From assembly GCA_035939775.1 (NCBI GenBank), contig DASZFO010000378.1:1-50218 (forward strand): a stretch of 50,218 bases of DNA, written 5' to 3'. The position numbers and the translations under genes are program-made. Positions 42,742 through 50,218 of this stretch are shown here, piece by piece. The notes under the pieces were generated by a model. It was not told the origin of the DNA, did not search any database, and worked only from the letters and a program-made list of their open reading frames with translations. Every line of letters begins with the position of its first letter. The stretch's first letter is position 1. This DNA is from Pirellulales bacterium. GTDB taxonomy: Bacteria; Planctomycetota; Planctomycetia; Pirellulales; DATAWG01.

Positions 42742-42813
42742 ATAACTAACTGCAACGGGGCCGTCGCCGATCGCTCCAGGTTAAACGATCCAATTGAAAC
42801 CTCAAGCCGCGTT

Positions 42814-45800
42814 TCACGCGATGATTTCGATCGCGCCTGGTTCGACGAACAGCAGCCGCGCCGAGATTCGCTCGAGCGAAAGTGCGGTCAGCGCCGACAT
42901 CGCGCCACGGTAGGCTTGAATCTGCGGGCGGTAGAAACCGACTCGCTCAATAATCGCAGCTTCATCGCTCACCGCATCGGTCTTAAAATCGAGGATATCG
43001 ACCGCGACCAGCCGGTCGCCGCGATAGAACCTCGTCACGCGGTCCACCATGCCAAACACCAGCGAATTCTCTTGGCGAACGACAAACGACCACTCACGAT
43101 AGAGCTTCTTCGTCACGCTGTCGCCCGTTAGCTCGGCGCACACGTCCGCGGCGAAACCCAGTGTCGCTGGATCGAATCCCTTCTCGGATAGCGCGGCTGC
43201 CACGACTGGCCGCTCGAGCATGGCTCGAAAGCGCTTGATCTCCGCGGCCAGATCGATCTCGGGCGTCGCCAGCCTGGCCGCCAGCCGCAACAGATCGGCA
43301 TCGCCGGGAACGCCGTCTTCGAGCCAGCCAATTCGCTCAAACCAGGCATGGACGATCGATCCTCGCGTCATTCCGGCGACGGATTCCAAACGCAGATGGC
43401 GTCGGAGATCGACCTTCCCGGCTCCCTCCATTGCGGACGGGGTTCGGTAGTCGAGCCCTCGGCGACGCCGGCTGCCGGGGCGAAGTTCGAGGTGCAGATT
43501 CTCGACGAGTGGCGCAGCAGTGCGTTGATCCATCTCCTTTCCCTTTGGGAGAGGGTTAGGGTGAGGGGATGTGGCGATCGACCGTGATTCGCCCTCACCC
43601 CTGTTCGACAAGCTCACGGCAGGCTGGCCCTCTCCCGGAGGGAGAGGGAGGTTTTCAGAATCAGCCGCCCACCTTGCATCGCCGTGCCGGTAGAGCGTCG
43701 TCTCCGGCTCGGCCGCTTTTCCTCCGGCCAGCGCGCCGCGGAGCAGGCCCGCGTAGGTCTTGGGCCAGGTCTTCTCGTTCTGCCGCGACGGGGCGATGAT
43801 CATATCGAGCGCGTGAACGGCGCGGGTCATCGCTACATACAGCACGCAGAGAGATTCGTTGACGATTTGATTGGGCCACTCGGCAAACATGCGACGGAAC
43901 TCGGCGGGCAACAGCCTTTGGACGGTCTCGCCTGTGTAGCGGCAGACGCGGCGAATCGGTTCCAGCGCCGTCGGGCGATCGACCACCACACGCGGCGTTT
44001 GACGCCCCTTCAAATTCACGTCCAGCTCGGGCAGCACGACGAAGTCGAACTGCAAGCCTTTCGCCTGGTGGACCGTCATCACGCGGACCTTCGCGGCCGT
44101 CGGATCCTCGATCCGCCGCGAATTGACCTCGGCGATGAATTCGTCGGTGCGGCGGATTCGCCCATCATCGAGAGCGTACGCCAATTCGACCAATTGCAAG
44201 AGGCGACTCAAATCGCGAGGTCCGCAGAACGGGGCCAGTGACTTGACCCAATCGTAAATCGTTCGTCCGTAGCCGTCTGACGCCAACCGTTCGCGCATTT
44301 CAAGCGCCAATTTCCCGGCCAAGGCCTCATCGTCGAATCGCTCGAATCCCACGGCCGGGCCTAGCGGCGACGCAGCCACGTGGAATCGGGCCGCCGTGTC
44401 CCCAGGGTGATCGGTCAGCTTGAGGAGCGAAAGCACGAGTTGCACGGCGACGGAATCCGTCAGCGGATTGCCTCCTTCTTCGCTCGCGAACACCTTATGC
44501 TTGCTGCGCAGCTCGAAAATCATTTTCGCCACGACCTCGTTCCGCCGCACAAGAACCCCCATCGTGCGCTCGGGATTCTGACGAGCGATCTCGGCGACGT
44601 GCCGGGCCGCGAATTCCAGCGTGACAATCCCTTGCTTCTCACCTTCTCTGGCCGCGGGCGCGACAAGCAATCGGCATCGCCCCGCCAATTCAGTTCGTGC
44701 GGTCGTATGGTGCGCAAAGCGATTCGCCCACGCTTTGGTTACCTCGGGAAACCCATCGACCGCCGGGTTGGCGGCTAGATCGGAAAAGACGCGATTGACC
44801 GTGTCGATCACGACTTGCGCCGAGCGATAGCTTTCGACTAACGAACCCTGGGCCACGCCGGAAAGTTGCGTGACGGCGGAATCGAAGATTTCCGCGACTC
44901 CGCCGCGCCAGCCGTAAATTGCCTGCTTCACGTCGCCGACGCAAAAGAACGATTGACCGCCACCAGGCGCCGTCACGCGCCGGGCGAACGGAAGCAGCAC
45001 TTTCCATTGCGCAAGCGAAGTGTCTTGGAATTCATCCAACAGTAAATGCGACACGGGTCCGTCGAGCCGATAAGCCAAGCCGTCCAAGTGCCGCTCGGTA
45101 AACGCGTCGGCCAGAATCCGCGTCACGTCGTCGAACCGCAGCACTCGCCGCGCCGTCTTGAGCCGCTCGTACGCCGCGTGAAAATGCGAAAGCATCCGCC
45201 AGGTCCCTTCCGTCTGGTCCGCCAAACGCGCGACGAGGACTCCGCGGGCGTGCTCGATCAGCGGCCGATAGGCCTCGGCCACGTGCGGCTCGATGATTTT
45301 TCTCGAATAGGTCTCAGCGCCGGCCGAAATCGCGCAGGCAAGTCCTTTGCTCAGCAGCACGTCCCAATCCTGCCGGTCGGCGTTGGCGAGATCGCTGATT
45401 CGGGCTTTCTCGAAGTTCTTGTCCGCAAAGGCAGGCAGGGTGGCCAATTGGGTGAGCGCGTCGGCTAGCGCGGTGGCATCCAAGCGCGGCGGTCGGCCGA
45501 GAGTCGCCCAGGCCTCCGGCGGAGCGTCCAGAAAGACGTCGTGCATCGCATCGACGGCGTCCATGATCTGCCGCGTCACCGAGCGCGTGGCCTCGCCCTT
45601 GCTCAACAGATGCACGAGCCGCACGCAGTCGTTCGAGTCCGTCTTTTCGAGCAGCTCTTGAATCGCCTCCTCGCGCAATCTCCGGTCCTCGAGCGTTTCG
45701 ACGATCCGCCAACCGAGCGGCAGACCGAGTTCCAGGTTGAAGCTTCCGGCCATTTGCACGAAGAAGCTGTCGAGCGTGCCGATTTGCAGCCGGTGCAACT

Positions 45801-46098
45801 GCTCGACCAGACCGCGCAACATGCGCGTGCATTCCGCCGGATTCATGTTCGAGCGGCCCAACTGAGGAGCGAGTTCGGCCAGTCGCGCGGCGTCGTCAAA
45901 GGCTTCCGCCAACCGAGTCAACACCCGCTCGAGAATCTCTCCGGCGGCCTTGCGCGCAAACGTGGCCGCGAGAATCTGATCGGGGGAATGCCCAGCCGCC
46001 GTCAATCCCAGATAGCGGTTCGACAGTTGAAATGTCTTCCCCGTTCCCGCCGATGCGCGGATGACGATGTGCGGAAAGGCGTTCTTGGCGGCGGTCAT
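42814..46098 (-). CDS. addA: AddA/RecB-type helicase-nuclease
   Basis: 1094 residues from ATG 46098, overlapping the addB stop as ATGA. UvrD/Rep helicase motifs: ASAGTGKT (15-22, Walker A), QILAATFARKAAGEI, LLLDEFQDTS (about 352-361), FFCVGDVKQAIYGWRGG, VMTVHQAKGLQFDFVVLPEL, LYVAMTRAVHAL. The C-terminal RecB nuclease has GSIVHAWFERI and VDILDFKTD (about 1030-1038), the D-x-x-D-x-K active site. It processes double-strand ends for RecA loading. About residues 816-854 are encoded by a palindromic repeat element and are likely a disordered loop (see findings). It pairs with addB. Confidence 0.9.
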   Translation of the reverse strand: MTAAKNAFPHIVIRASAGTGKTFQLSNRYLGLTAAGHSPDQILAATFARKAAGEILERVLTRLAEAFDDAARLAELAPQLGRSNMNPAECTRMLRGLVEQLHRLQIGTLDSFFVQMAGSFNLELGLPLGWRIVETLEDRRLREEAIQELLEKTDSNDCVRLVHLLSKGEATRSVTRQIMDAVDAMHDVFLDAPPEAWATLGRPPRLDATALADALTQLATLPAFADKNFEKARISDLANADRQDWDVLLSKGLACAISAGAETYSRKIIEPHVAEAYRPLIEHARGVLVARLADQTEGTWRMLSHFHAAYERLKTARRVLRFDDVTRILADAFTERHLDGLAYRLDGPVSHLLLDEFQDTSLAQWKVLLPFARRVTAPGGGQSFFCVGDVKQAIYGWRGGVAEIFDSAVTQLSGVAQGSLVESYRSAQVVIDTVNRVFSDLAANPAVDGFPEVTKAWANRFAHHTTARTELAGRCRLLVAPAAREGEKQGIVTLEFAARHVAEIARQNPERTMGVLVRRNEVVAKMIFELRSKHKVFASEEGGNPLTDSVAVQLVLSLLKLTDHPGDTAARFHVAASPLGPAVGFERFDDEALAGKLALEMRERLASDGYGRTIYDWVKSLAPFCGPRDLSRLLQLVELAYALDDGRIRRTDEFIAEVNSRRIEDPTAAKVRVMTVHQAKGLQFDFVVLPELDVNLKGRQTPRVVVDRPTALEPIRRVCRYTGETVQRLLPAEFRRMFAEWPNQIVNESLCVLYVAMTRAVHALDMIIAPSRQNEKTWPKTYAGLLRGALAGGKAAEPETTLYRHGDARWAADSENLPLPPGEGQPAVSLSNRGEGESRSIATSPHPNPLPKGKEMDQRTAAPLVENLHLELRPGSRRRRGLDYRTPSAMEGAGKVDLRRHLRLESVAGMTRGSIVHAWFERIGWLEDGVPGDADLLRLAARLATPEIDLAAEIKRFRAMLERPVVAAALSEKGFDPATLGFAADVCAELTGDSVTKKLYREWSFVVRQENSLVFGMVDRVTRFYRGDRLVAVDILDFKTDAVSDEAAIIERVGFYRPQIQAYRGAMSALTALSLERISARLLFVEPGAIEIIA
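43536..43651. repeat. palindromic element inside addA, reads PHPNPLPKGK in frame
   Basis: On the plus strand CCCTTTGGGAGAGGG then TTAGGGTGAGGGG, a 22-nt spacer, CCCTCACCCC, a variable block with GACAAGCTCACGGCAGG, and GCCCTCTCCC-GGAGGGAGAGGG. The arms are inverted copies. It keeps the addA frame open across about 39 codons, encoding LPLPPGEG, then SPHPNPLPKG. Confidence 0.85.
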
Positions 46099-48977
46099 TC
46101 GGCCTCCGGATCCGGATCGCCGGCCGTGCGGCCGGCAACGCCGAATTGATCGTCCTGGCAAATGGCGGCGAACTCCTCAAAGAAATCCGGCGGCGAAGCG
46201 GCCATCGGGAATTGGCCGAGACGGATCCCGCGCACGACCTCTTCCGCCATGCGATCGGCGGCGGCCAACTCCTCGGCAGTCCACGCGGCCAGTTCAAACC
46301 CGGTCTTTTCAAGAGCTTTAGGAATCAGCACGTAACCCAACTGCACGTCGCCGTTGATTTCGAGCGCTTTGACGAGATGCCGATAAAGCGGCAATTGCAG
46401 ATCGACCCATTCTCCGTGCCGCCGATGCACGGCGTCCGGCGTTTTCGCCGTTTCGGAAGACTTGTAGTCGAGCACCGCGTGCCGGCCGTCACGCTCGTTG
46501 AAATCGAGGCGATCGATGCGGCCACGGAGATAGACCGGCACGCCGTCGACCGGAAACGGCGCCTCAACGTCCAACACGTCGCGCTCGACGACTTTGATCT
46601 TCCATCCATCGCGGCGCCACGCCGCTTGTCGGACGGCGAACTCCGCGAGTCGCAGCTTCAGCAATTCAATCTGAACTCGCACCGCGGGCATCGGCGATTC
46701 GCCGAACTGCCGCGCTTGCAATGTGCCGAGAGTCAGGAATAGCTGCTGGCGGATTTCCTCGGGCGTCTCGGAGTCGCGCACGGGGTCCTCGCCGAACATG
46801 CGCAAAACGTCGTGCAGCAGCGTGCCAAACTGGCCGCCGTCCAGCTCGGGCGCCGAGTCGTCCAGCGCCCGCAATCGCAACCGGTGTCGCAAGTAGTAGC
46901 GATAGGGGCAGGCAAGATAATCTCGAAATTCGGTGACTTTCAAGGATTCGATGTCGCCCGGCGACGAGTCGATGGCCGGAATCGGCAGCGCCGAATCCTC
47001 GCGCCCGGGCCGCAACCCAGCGGCCAGCACCCTGCGTCGCCGAACTTCGCTCGGTCGCCGGAACAGCGCGACGGTTCGCCGGGCTAATTGGCTGTCGTCG
47101 CAAGCAAAGAGCAACCTGCTGGGAATCAGCGGACCGCCGTCGGCCGACCGCCGACCGGCAATGATCCGCAGCTCGGCTCGCGATGCCCCAAGCAGGGCCA
47201 GGGCATAGGCGTCGCGGGCATACCTCCGCTGGTCGTCTTCCAGACCCAGCCGCCGGCGCAGCGAGTTGGGCAGGAATCGGTCGCCACTTCGCGAAGCTGG
47301 AACGATTCCTTCGTTGAACCCCGTGACGATCATTGCCGGGGCGTCGTTCCAAGGCAATTCCAGCCAGCCGAGCAACTCAATTGCAGCCGAATCCGAGCGC
47401 GGCGGGATCGTTCCTCCTTCCAAACCGCGGAGCACGATCCGCAGTGCCTGAGCGCCGGTCACGAGCGGCGAAAGCTTTTCCGGAATCGCAACGTGCGCCT
47501 TGAGCACATCGAGGATCTGCCGGCAGGCAACGAGCACGGTCCGATCCGCCTCCGTCTTTTCGTCCATTGGCCGGCCGCCAAAGACCTGACTCACGATTTC
47601 GAGCGCCGGCTGCGCCCACTGATCGAGTGGCTGCGGCTTTCCGCGCAGCGGCGCCAGCAATCCGGCAAGCGCCCCTTGAACTCGTCGCACGACGTGCAGT
47701 GAATCCTCGTCGAGCGGCCAATTCTCTGGCACCCGCGCGGGCAAATGAGCTGAGAAATAGGCATCGAACGAAGCGAGCCAGTCGCGTTCCACCCTTTGGT
47801 CGCGGAGCCAGACCGCAACGGCCGGATGCCGCACGAGCGACGCGAGATCGCGAAACCGGCCGTGCTCCAAATAATCGGCGGCTTCGGCCAACAGTTGGTG
47901 CGGTCCGCTCCGTTCCAACGGCGCACCAACACTATAGCGCACGGGCAAGCCCGACTCCTCAAGCCGCTGATCGACATAGGGCGCAAGCCGCGTGTCTGGC
48001 ACGCCGATCACGATCTCTTCGGCTGAGTAACGTCCGTTGAGCGCGGCGAGAGCGCGGATCACGGCATCGGCCTGGTCCGCTGGCCCGTCGGCGATCTCGA
48101 TTTGCTTGTCGGATAGCGGCAATTCCATGTCCTGCCACTGCTCCGGACGTAAACCGCCGTGCTCGTCGAATCGTCCCGCAAGTTCGGACGGTGCGAATAC
48201 CAGCGCCGTCGCGCGCTCGGCGACTTGATCGAGCATCCGCCGCTGAGCCCGATTGAGATCGACCAGCCCGATGAGCACGATCCGTTTGTTGGTGCGGCAT
48301 TCGCGGTGATCGATCGCGTAGAGCCGCGCGGTTTGCTTGTCCCAGAGCTGCAACTCATCGAGCAGCCGCAAATAGCGCCGCTCCAAATCGGCGAGCAGCT
48401 TCCACCGCTCCGCCTCGTTGAAGCCGTCACACTCCGCGGCTTTCTCGAGGACCGCCGCGCAATCGACCCCGTCGGCCGACAACTCGCAGTGGAGATCGGC
48501 GAGCATCTTCCCCAGCGCTAGCCACGCCGGCAAATCATCCGTGCCGGGCAGATTGCGGACCAGCGGGGCGAGTTGCTCGCTTTTCATCCCTTGCAGTACC
48601 TTGACCCACGCCAGTTGCTGCACAAGATCGGAGGCGAACGGATGCTTTGCCTCATAGAGCAACTCGGGCAGGCTGCCCGGAGTGACGATCTGCGGAGGTG
48701 CGAGAACCAGCCCCCGCTCGGCAGCTTCTTCGACCAGCAATTCGAGCAACCGCCGCCGCGCCTGACCGCCCGGCAAGCAGACGATCACGTCGCTCAGATC
48801 AAGGTCGCCCTTTCGAGTTCCCTCTCCCTTTGGGAGAGGGTTAGGGTGAGGGTGCCGCGTCTCTACCTCTCGACTCCTCTCTCCGCCATGCCAAGTCGCA
48901 AATCTCTCTACAAACCATCGCGCAGCCTCAGGCAAGGCGGGTTTCGACCAATCGATCAACTCCATTTCGATCGGCAT
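46095..48977 (-). CDS. addB: AddB-like PD-(D/E)XK nuclease subunit
   Basis: 960 residues. The N-terminal half is the inactivated helicase-like scaffold (LPGGQARRRLLELLVEEAAERG, with no Walker A). AMIVTGFNEGIVPASRSGDRFLPNSLRRRLGL is typical for AddB. VTEFRDYLACPYRYYLRHRLRL leads into the nuclease domain, with GRIDRLDFNERDG and AVLDYKSSE (about residues 822-840). The C-terminal Cys trio of the iron-sulfur-bearing AddB proteins is missing; only ICQDD remains. Residues 41-53 (RHPHPNPLPKGEG) come from a repeat element. The stop overlaps the addA start by 4 nt, so the pair is coupled. The ATG at 48977 (or MELI at 48965) is uncertain. Confidence 0.85.
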   Translation of the reverse strand: MPIEMELIDWSKPALPEAARWFVERFATWHGGERSREVETRHPHPNPLPKGEGTRKGDLDLSDVIVCLPGGQARRRLLELLVEEAAERGLVLAPPQIVTPGSLPELLYEAKHPFASDLVQQLAWVKVLQGMKSEQLAPLVRNLPGTDDLPAWLALGKMLADLHCELSADGVDCAAVLEKAAECDGFNEAERWKLLADLERRYLRLLDELQLWDKQTARLYAIDHRECRTNKRIVLIGLVDLNRAQRRMLDQVAERATALVFAPSELAGRFDEHGGLRPEQWQDMELPLSDKQIEIADGPADQADAVIRALAALNGRYSAEEIVIGVPDTRLAPYVDQRLEESGLPVRYSVGAPLERSGPHQLLAEAADYLEHGRFRDLASLVRHPAVAVWLRDQRVERDWLASFDAYFSAHLPARVPENWPLDEDSLHVVRRVQGALAGLLAPLRGKPQPLDQWAQPALEIVSQVFGGRPMDEKTEADRTVLVACRQILDVLKAHVAIPEKLSPLVTGAQALRIVLRGLEGGTIPPRSDSAAIELLGWLELPWNDAPAMIVTGFNEGIVPASRSGDRFLPNSLRRRLGLEDDQRRYARDAYALALLGASRAELRIIAGRRSADGGPLIPSRLLFACDDSQLARRTVALFRRPSEVRRRRVLAAGLRPGREDSALPIPAIDSSPGDIESLKVTEFRDYLACPYRYYLRHRLRLRALDDSAPELDGGQFGTLLHDVLRMFGEDPVRDSETPEEIRQQLFLTLGTLQARQFGESPMPAVRVQIELLKLRLAEFAVRQAAWRRDGWKIKVVERDVLDVEAPFPVDGVPVYLRGRIDRLDFNERDGRHAVLDYKSSETAKTPDAVHRRHGEWVDLQLPLYRHLVKALEINGDVQLGYVLIPKALEKTGFELAAWTAEELAAADRMAEEVVRGIRLGQFPMAASPPDFFEEFAAICQDDQFGVAGRTAGDPDPEAE
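48820..48853. repeat. palindromic element inside addB, reads PHPNPLPKGE in frame
   Basis: CCCTCTCCC-TTT-GGGAGAGGG hairpin followed by TTAGGGTGAGGG on the plus strand. It is nearly the same as the first arm of the addA element, in the same orientation and the same coding phase. Confidence 0.85.
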
Positions 48978-49053
48978 CGCCGGAGCCGCGTTCGAGAATG
49001 CGATCAGCCACCTGGCATGTACATACCTACAGGCTATCGCGGCTTCCCGCGTT

Positions 49054-49497
49054 TCACAAGAGCGAGGCCAAGGCTTGCCTCACTTCGTCGCGCGCCGTTC
49101 TTTCAAAGTGCTTTGGCCTTCGGCTTTTCACGCTGCGCAGGCTTGACAAATCGCCCGCGTCTTTCCGAGGGACGCTTCGATTTGCGTACGCGACGGCCAT
49201 AGTGGGTTGAATTCTGATCGCCGCATCGAGATCTTGGCGTGCGCCCTTCGCATCTCCCAAATCCATTTTCGCGCTACTACGATAGAAATAGGCCGCTACG
49301 CTCTGGGGACAGAGCCGAATTGCCTCATCGAACTTCGGGATGGCGTCCTTTGGCCGATGTGAGTTGAGCAGCGCGCTTCCGCGCTGAATCGCGGCAAGAG
49401 CTTCATCTGACTCGGCGTTGTTCTTGACCGAGCAACCGACCAGCCCGCCGACTGCGAGAATTACTGCGACGGCACGATGCAAAGCGCTGCATATCAT
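49054..49497 (-). CDS. TPR lipoprotein
   Basis: 147 residues. MICSALHRAVAVILAVGGLVGC is a lipoprotein signal with LVGC lipobox (Cys22). A TPR unit is clear in SALLNSHRPKDAIPKFDEAIRLCPQSVAAYFYRSSAKMDLGDAKGARQDLDAAIRIQP (residues 41-98). The next repeat begins (AVAYANRS), then the tail becomes basic and less TPR-like, so a late frameshift or degenerate end is possible. It starts 1 nt after the XRE gene stop, so both form one operon. It is probably a membrane-anchored scaffold. Confidence 0.75.
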   Translation of the reverse strand: MICSALHRAVAVILAVGGLVGCSVKNNAESDEALAAIQRGSALLNSHRPKDAIPKFDEAIRLCPQSVAAYFYRSSAKMDLGDAKGARQDLDAAIRIQPTMAVAYANRSVPRKDAGDLSSLRSVKSRRPKHFERTARDEVRQALASLL

Positions 49498-49498
49498 T

Positions 49499-49852
49499 TC
49501 ACTCTCCTTGCTGCGTTTCCGCGGCTTCCAATGCGCGGACGATCTTTTTTACCGTTATGACATTGGGCGCGTGCTTCGCATGTTCGAGGCGATTCAGGGT
49601 CTCGACGCGCACGCCAGCTCGATTGGCCAATTCAACTTGAGAAAGCCCCGCGGCTCGGCGGCGACGGAGTATCTTGCGCGCTAGAACCACGCGCGCCGCT
49701 TCGACGGCTGGATAGTTTCCGTGCGCATCCGCGGCAGGTAGCGGCGGCTCAGTCGAGTCGCTCACTTTCGTCCGCATTCGTTCATAGACAGCTTCGGGAA
49801 GAATCACGTATCGCTGACCCGCCAACGTCACGGTCGTAATCTGATCGTTCAT
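49499..49852 (-). CDS. XRE-family transcriptional regulator
   Basis: 117 residues. The N-terminal segment LAGQRYVILPEAVYERM resembles the antitoxin-like domain seen with planctomycete XRE regulators. The helix-turn-helix is ARKILRRRRAAGLSQVELANRAGVRVETLNRLEHAKHAPNVITVKKIVRALE (about 58-109). It is preceded by GAGGA before the ATG at 49852. A perfect dyad with a -35 box lies about 45 nt upstream, so autoregulation is likely. It is the first gene of the pair with the TPR lipoprotein. No toxin gene is adjacent. Confidence 0.85.
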   Translation of the reverse strand: MNDQITTVTLAGQRYVILPEAVYERMRTKVSDSTEPPLPAADAHGNYPAVEAARVVLARKILRRRRAAGLSQVELANRAGVRVETLNRLEHAKHAPNVITVKKIVRALEAAETQQGE

Positions 49853-49875
49853 CCGCTAATCCTCGTAAAAGCTGA

Positions 49876-49919
49876 ACTATCCGTTGCGCTGGCGTCCGTG
49901 TCAAGATTCTTGACACGGA
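49876..49919 (-). promoter_or_regulatory. XRE promoter with overlapping dyad operator
   Basis: The dyad TCCGTGTCAAGA-T-TCTTGACACGGA (49895-49919) has 12-bp perfect arms. On the minus strand TTGACA (49904-49899), a 17-nt spacer and GATAGT (49881-49876) form the promoter. The outer TTGACA on the plus strand mirrors it. A repressor bound here would cover the -35 box. Confidence 0.6.
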
Positions 49920-50069
49920 CTCCGCAGCCGCTCTTTCACGATTACTTTTCGGCTCAGAGTCCGTATCAGGAGGCCCGTGTATGGCAATTATCTATGGCGC
50001 GATAGCTGCGTAGATTGTACAACTTAGGCAACAGCGGTTTCGACTTTGTTTCTGCAAGGAGGAATCATC

Positions 50070-50218
50070 ATGGACCCATTGCCCAAGTTGGATCGGGAAG
50101 CGTATCGCGAGCGGATGCGTGCGGAGGTGGATCGGGTACTGAAAGAAGTGGCGGATGCCATCGACGAAGCGCCGCGGGGCCGAGTGATTCGCGACAGTGA
50201 GGAGCGGGCTCGGGACGC
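50070..50218 (+). CDS. N-terminal part of a possible transposase, cut by window end
   Basis: The frame from ATG 50070, with AAGGAGG (50056-50062) 7 nt upstream, reads MDPLPKLDREAYRERMRAEV, then DRVLKEVADAIDEAPRGRVI, then RDSEERARD to the edge. The charged helical start and VIRDSEE motif remind me of N-termini of a transposase family common in planctomycetes. The catalytic domain is outside the window, so the call is tentative. No terminal inverted repeat is recognisable upstream. Confidence 0.45.
   Translation, partial: MDPLPKLDREAYRERMRAEVDRVLKEVADAIDEAPRGRVIRDSEERARD

Noticed and set aside
1-50218. Defence island, prophage or secondary-metabolite cluster
   Set aside because: Apart from one solitary methyltransferase and one broken HNH gene, no capsid, integrase, NRPS/PKS or recognised defence genes are present.

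Overview
The window is a dense, GC-rich stretch of bacterial chromosome with no rRNA or tRNA gene that I can recognise. Gene content points to a planctomycete, probably Pirellulales-like. The markers are exported PQQ-type beta-propeller proteins, a DUF1080 protein, an SMP-30 lactonase, a large PVC-type heme-binding CxxCH protein with HEAT repeats, a tyrosine-rich YYAP-repeat exported protein, and an McsA-McsB pair. This assignment rests on protein-family recognition, not on a search.

Layout. 1-4.2 kb: two exported PQQ-like propeller proteins in tandem, the first cut by the window edge. 4.2-9.5 kb: a PfkB sugar kinase, a large secreted alpha/beta hydrolase, a NodB-like protein without the usual metal histidines, a two-helix membrane protein and a KDPG/KHG aldolase. 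9.9-14.0 kb: a DUF2617-like protein, then on the minus strand pyrE, a TPR protein and an alpha/beta hydrolase. 14.4-18.5 kb: an MMPL/RND transporter, an esterase-like hydrolase and hpt. 18.5-19.2 kb: a 700-bp gene-free stretch with two outward-facing terminators and a candidate small RNA. 19.2-24.3 kb: a DUF1080 protein, an SMP-30 protein, a small acidic protein next to a broken HNH endonuclease gene, trpE and a DinB-like protein. 24.5-28.5 kb: a strong promoter driving mcsA-mcsB (protein arginine phosphorylation), coaD, and a DNA methyltransferase followed by a 26-codon remnant. 28.5-33.4 kb: a class-V PLP enzyme translationally coupled to the PVC heme protein, then the YYAP protein with a clean terminator. 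33.5-41.5 kb: purE, Sua5/TsaC, a 100-residue hypothetical, purH, trpC, an exported CxxC protein and a long coiled-coil protein. 41.7-50.2 kb: a 2-hydroxyacid dehydrogenase, an AddA-AddB type helicase-nuclease operon, an XRE regulator with a TPR lipoprotein behind a perfect dyad operator, and the start of a possible transposase.

The genes are mostly housekeeping (nucleotide, tryptophan, CoA and tRNA modification, recombination repair) mixed with planctomycete exported proteins. They are arranged in short operons of two to four genes, often convergent or divergent.

The unusual layer is non-coding. Many intergenic gaps contain a palindromic element, and at least nine sequence families are present. 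One family, which reads PHPNPLPKGE, has entered both addA and addB in frame. Three separate terminators end in the same T-run plus ATGCGC tail. No CRISPR array or intact insertion sequence was found.
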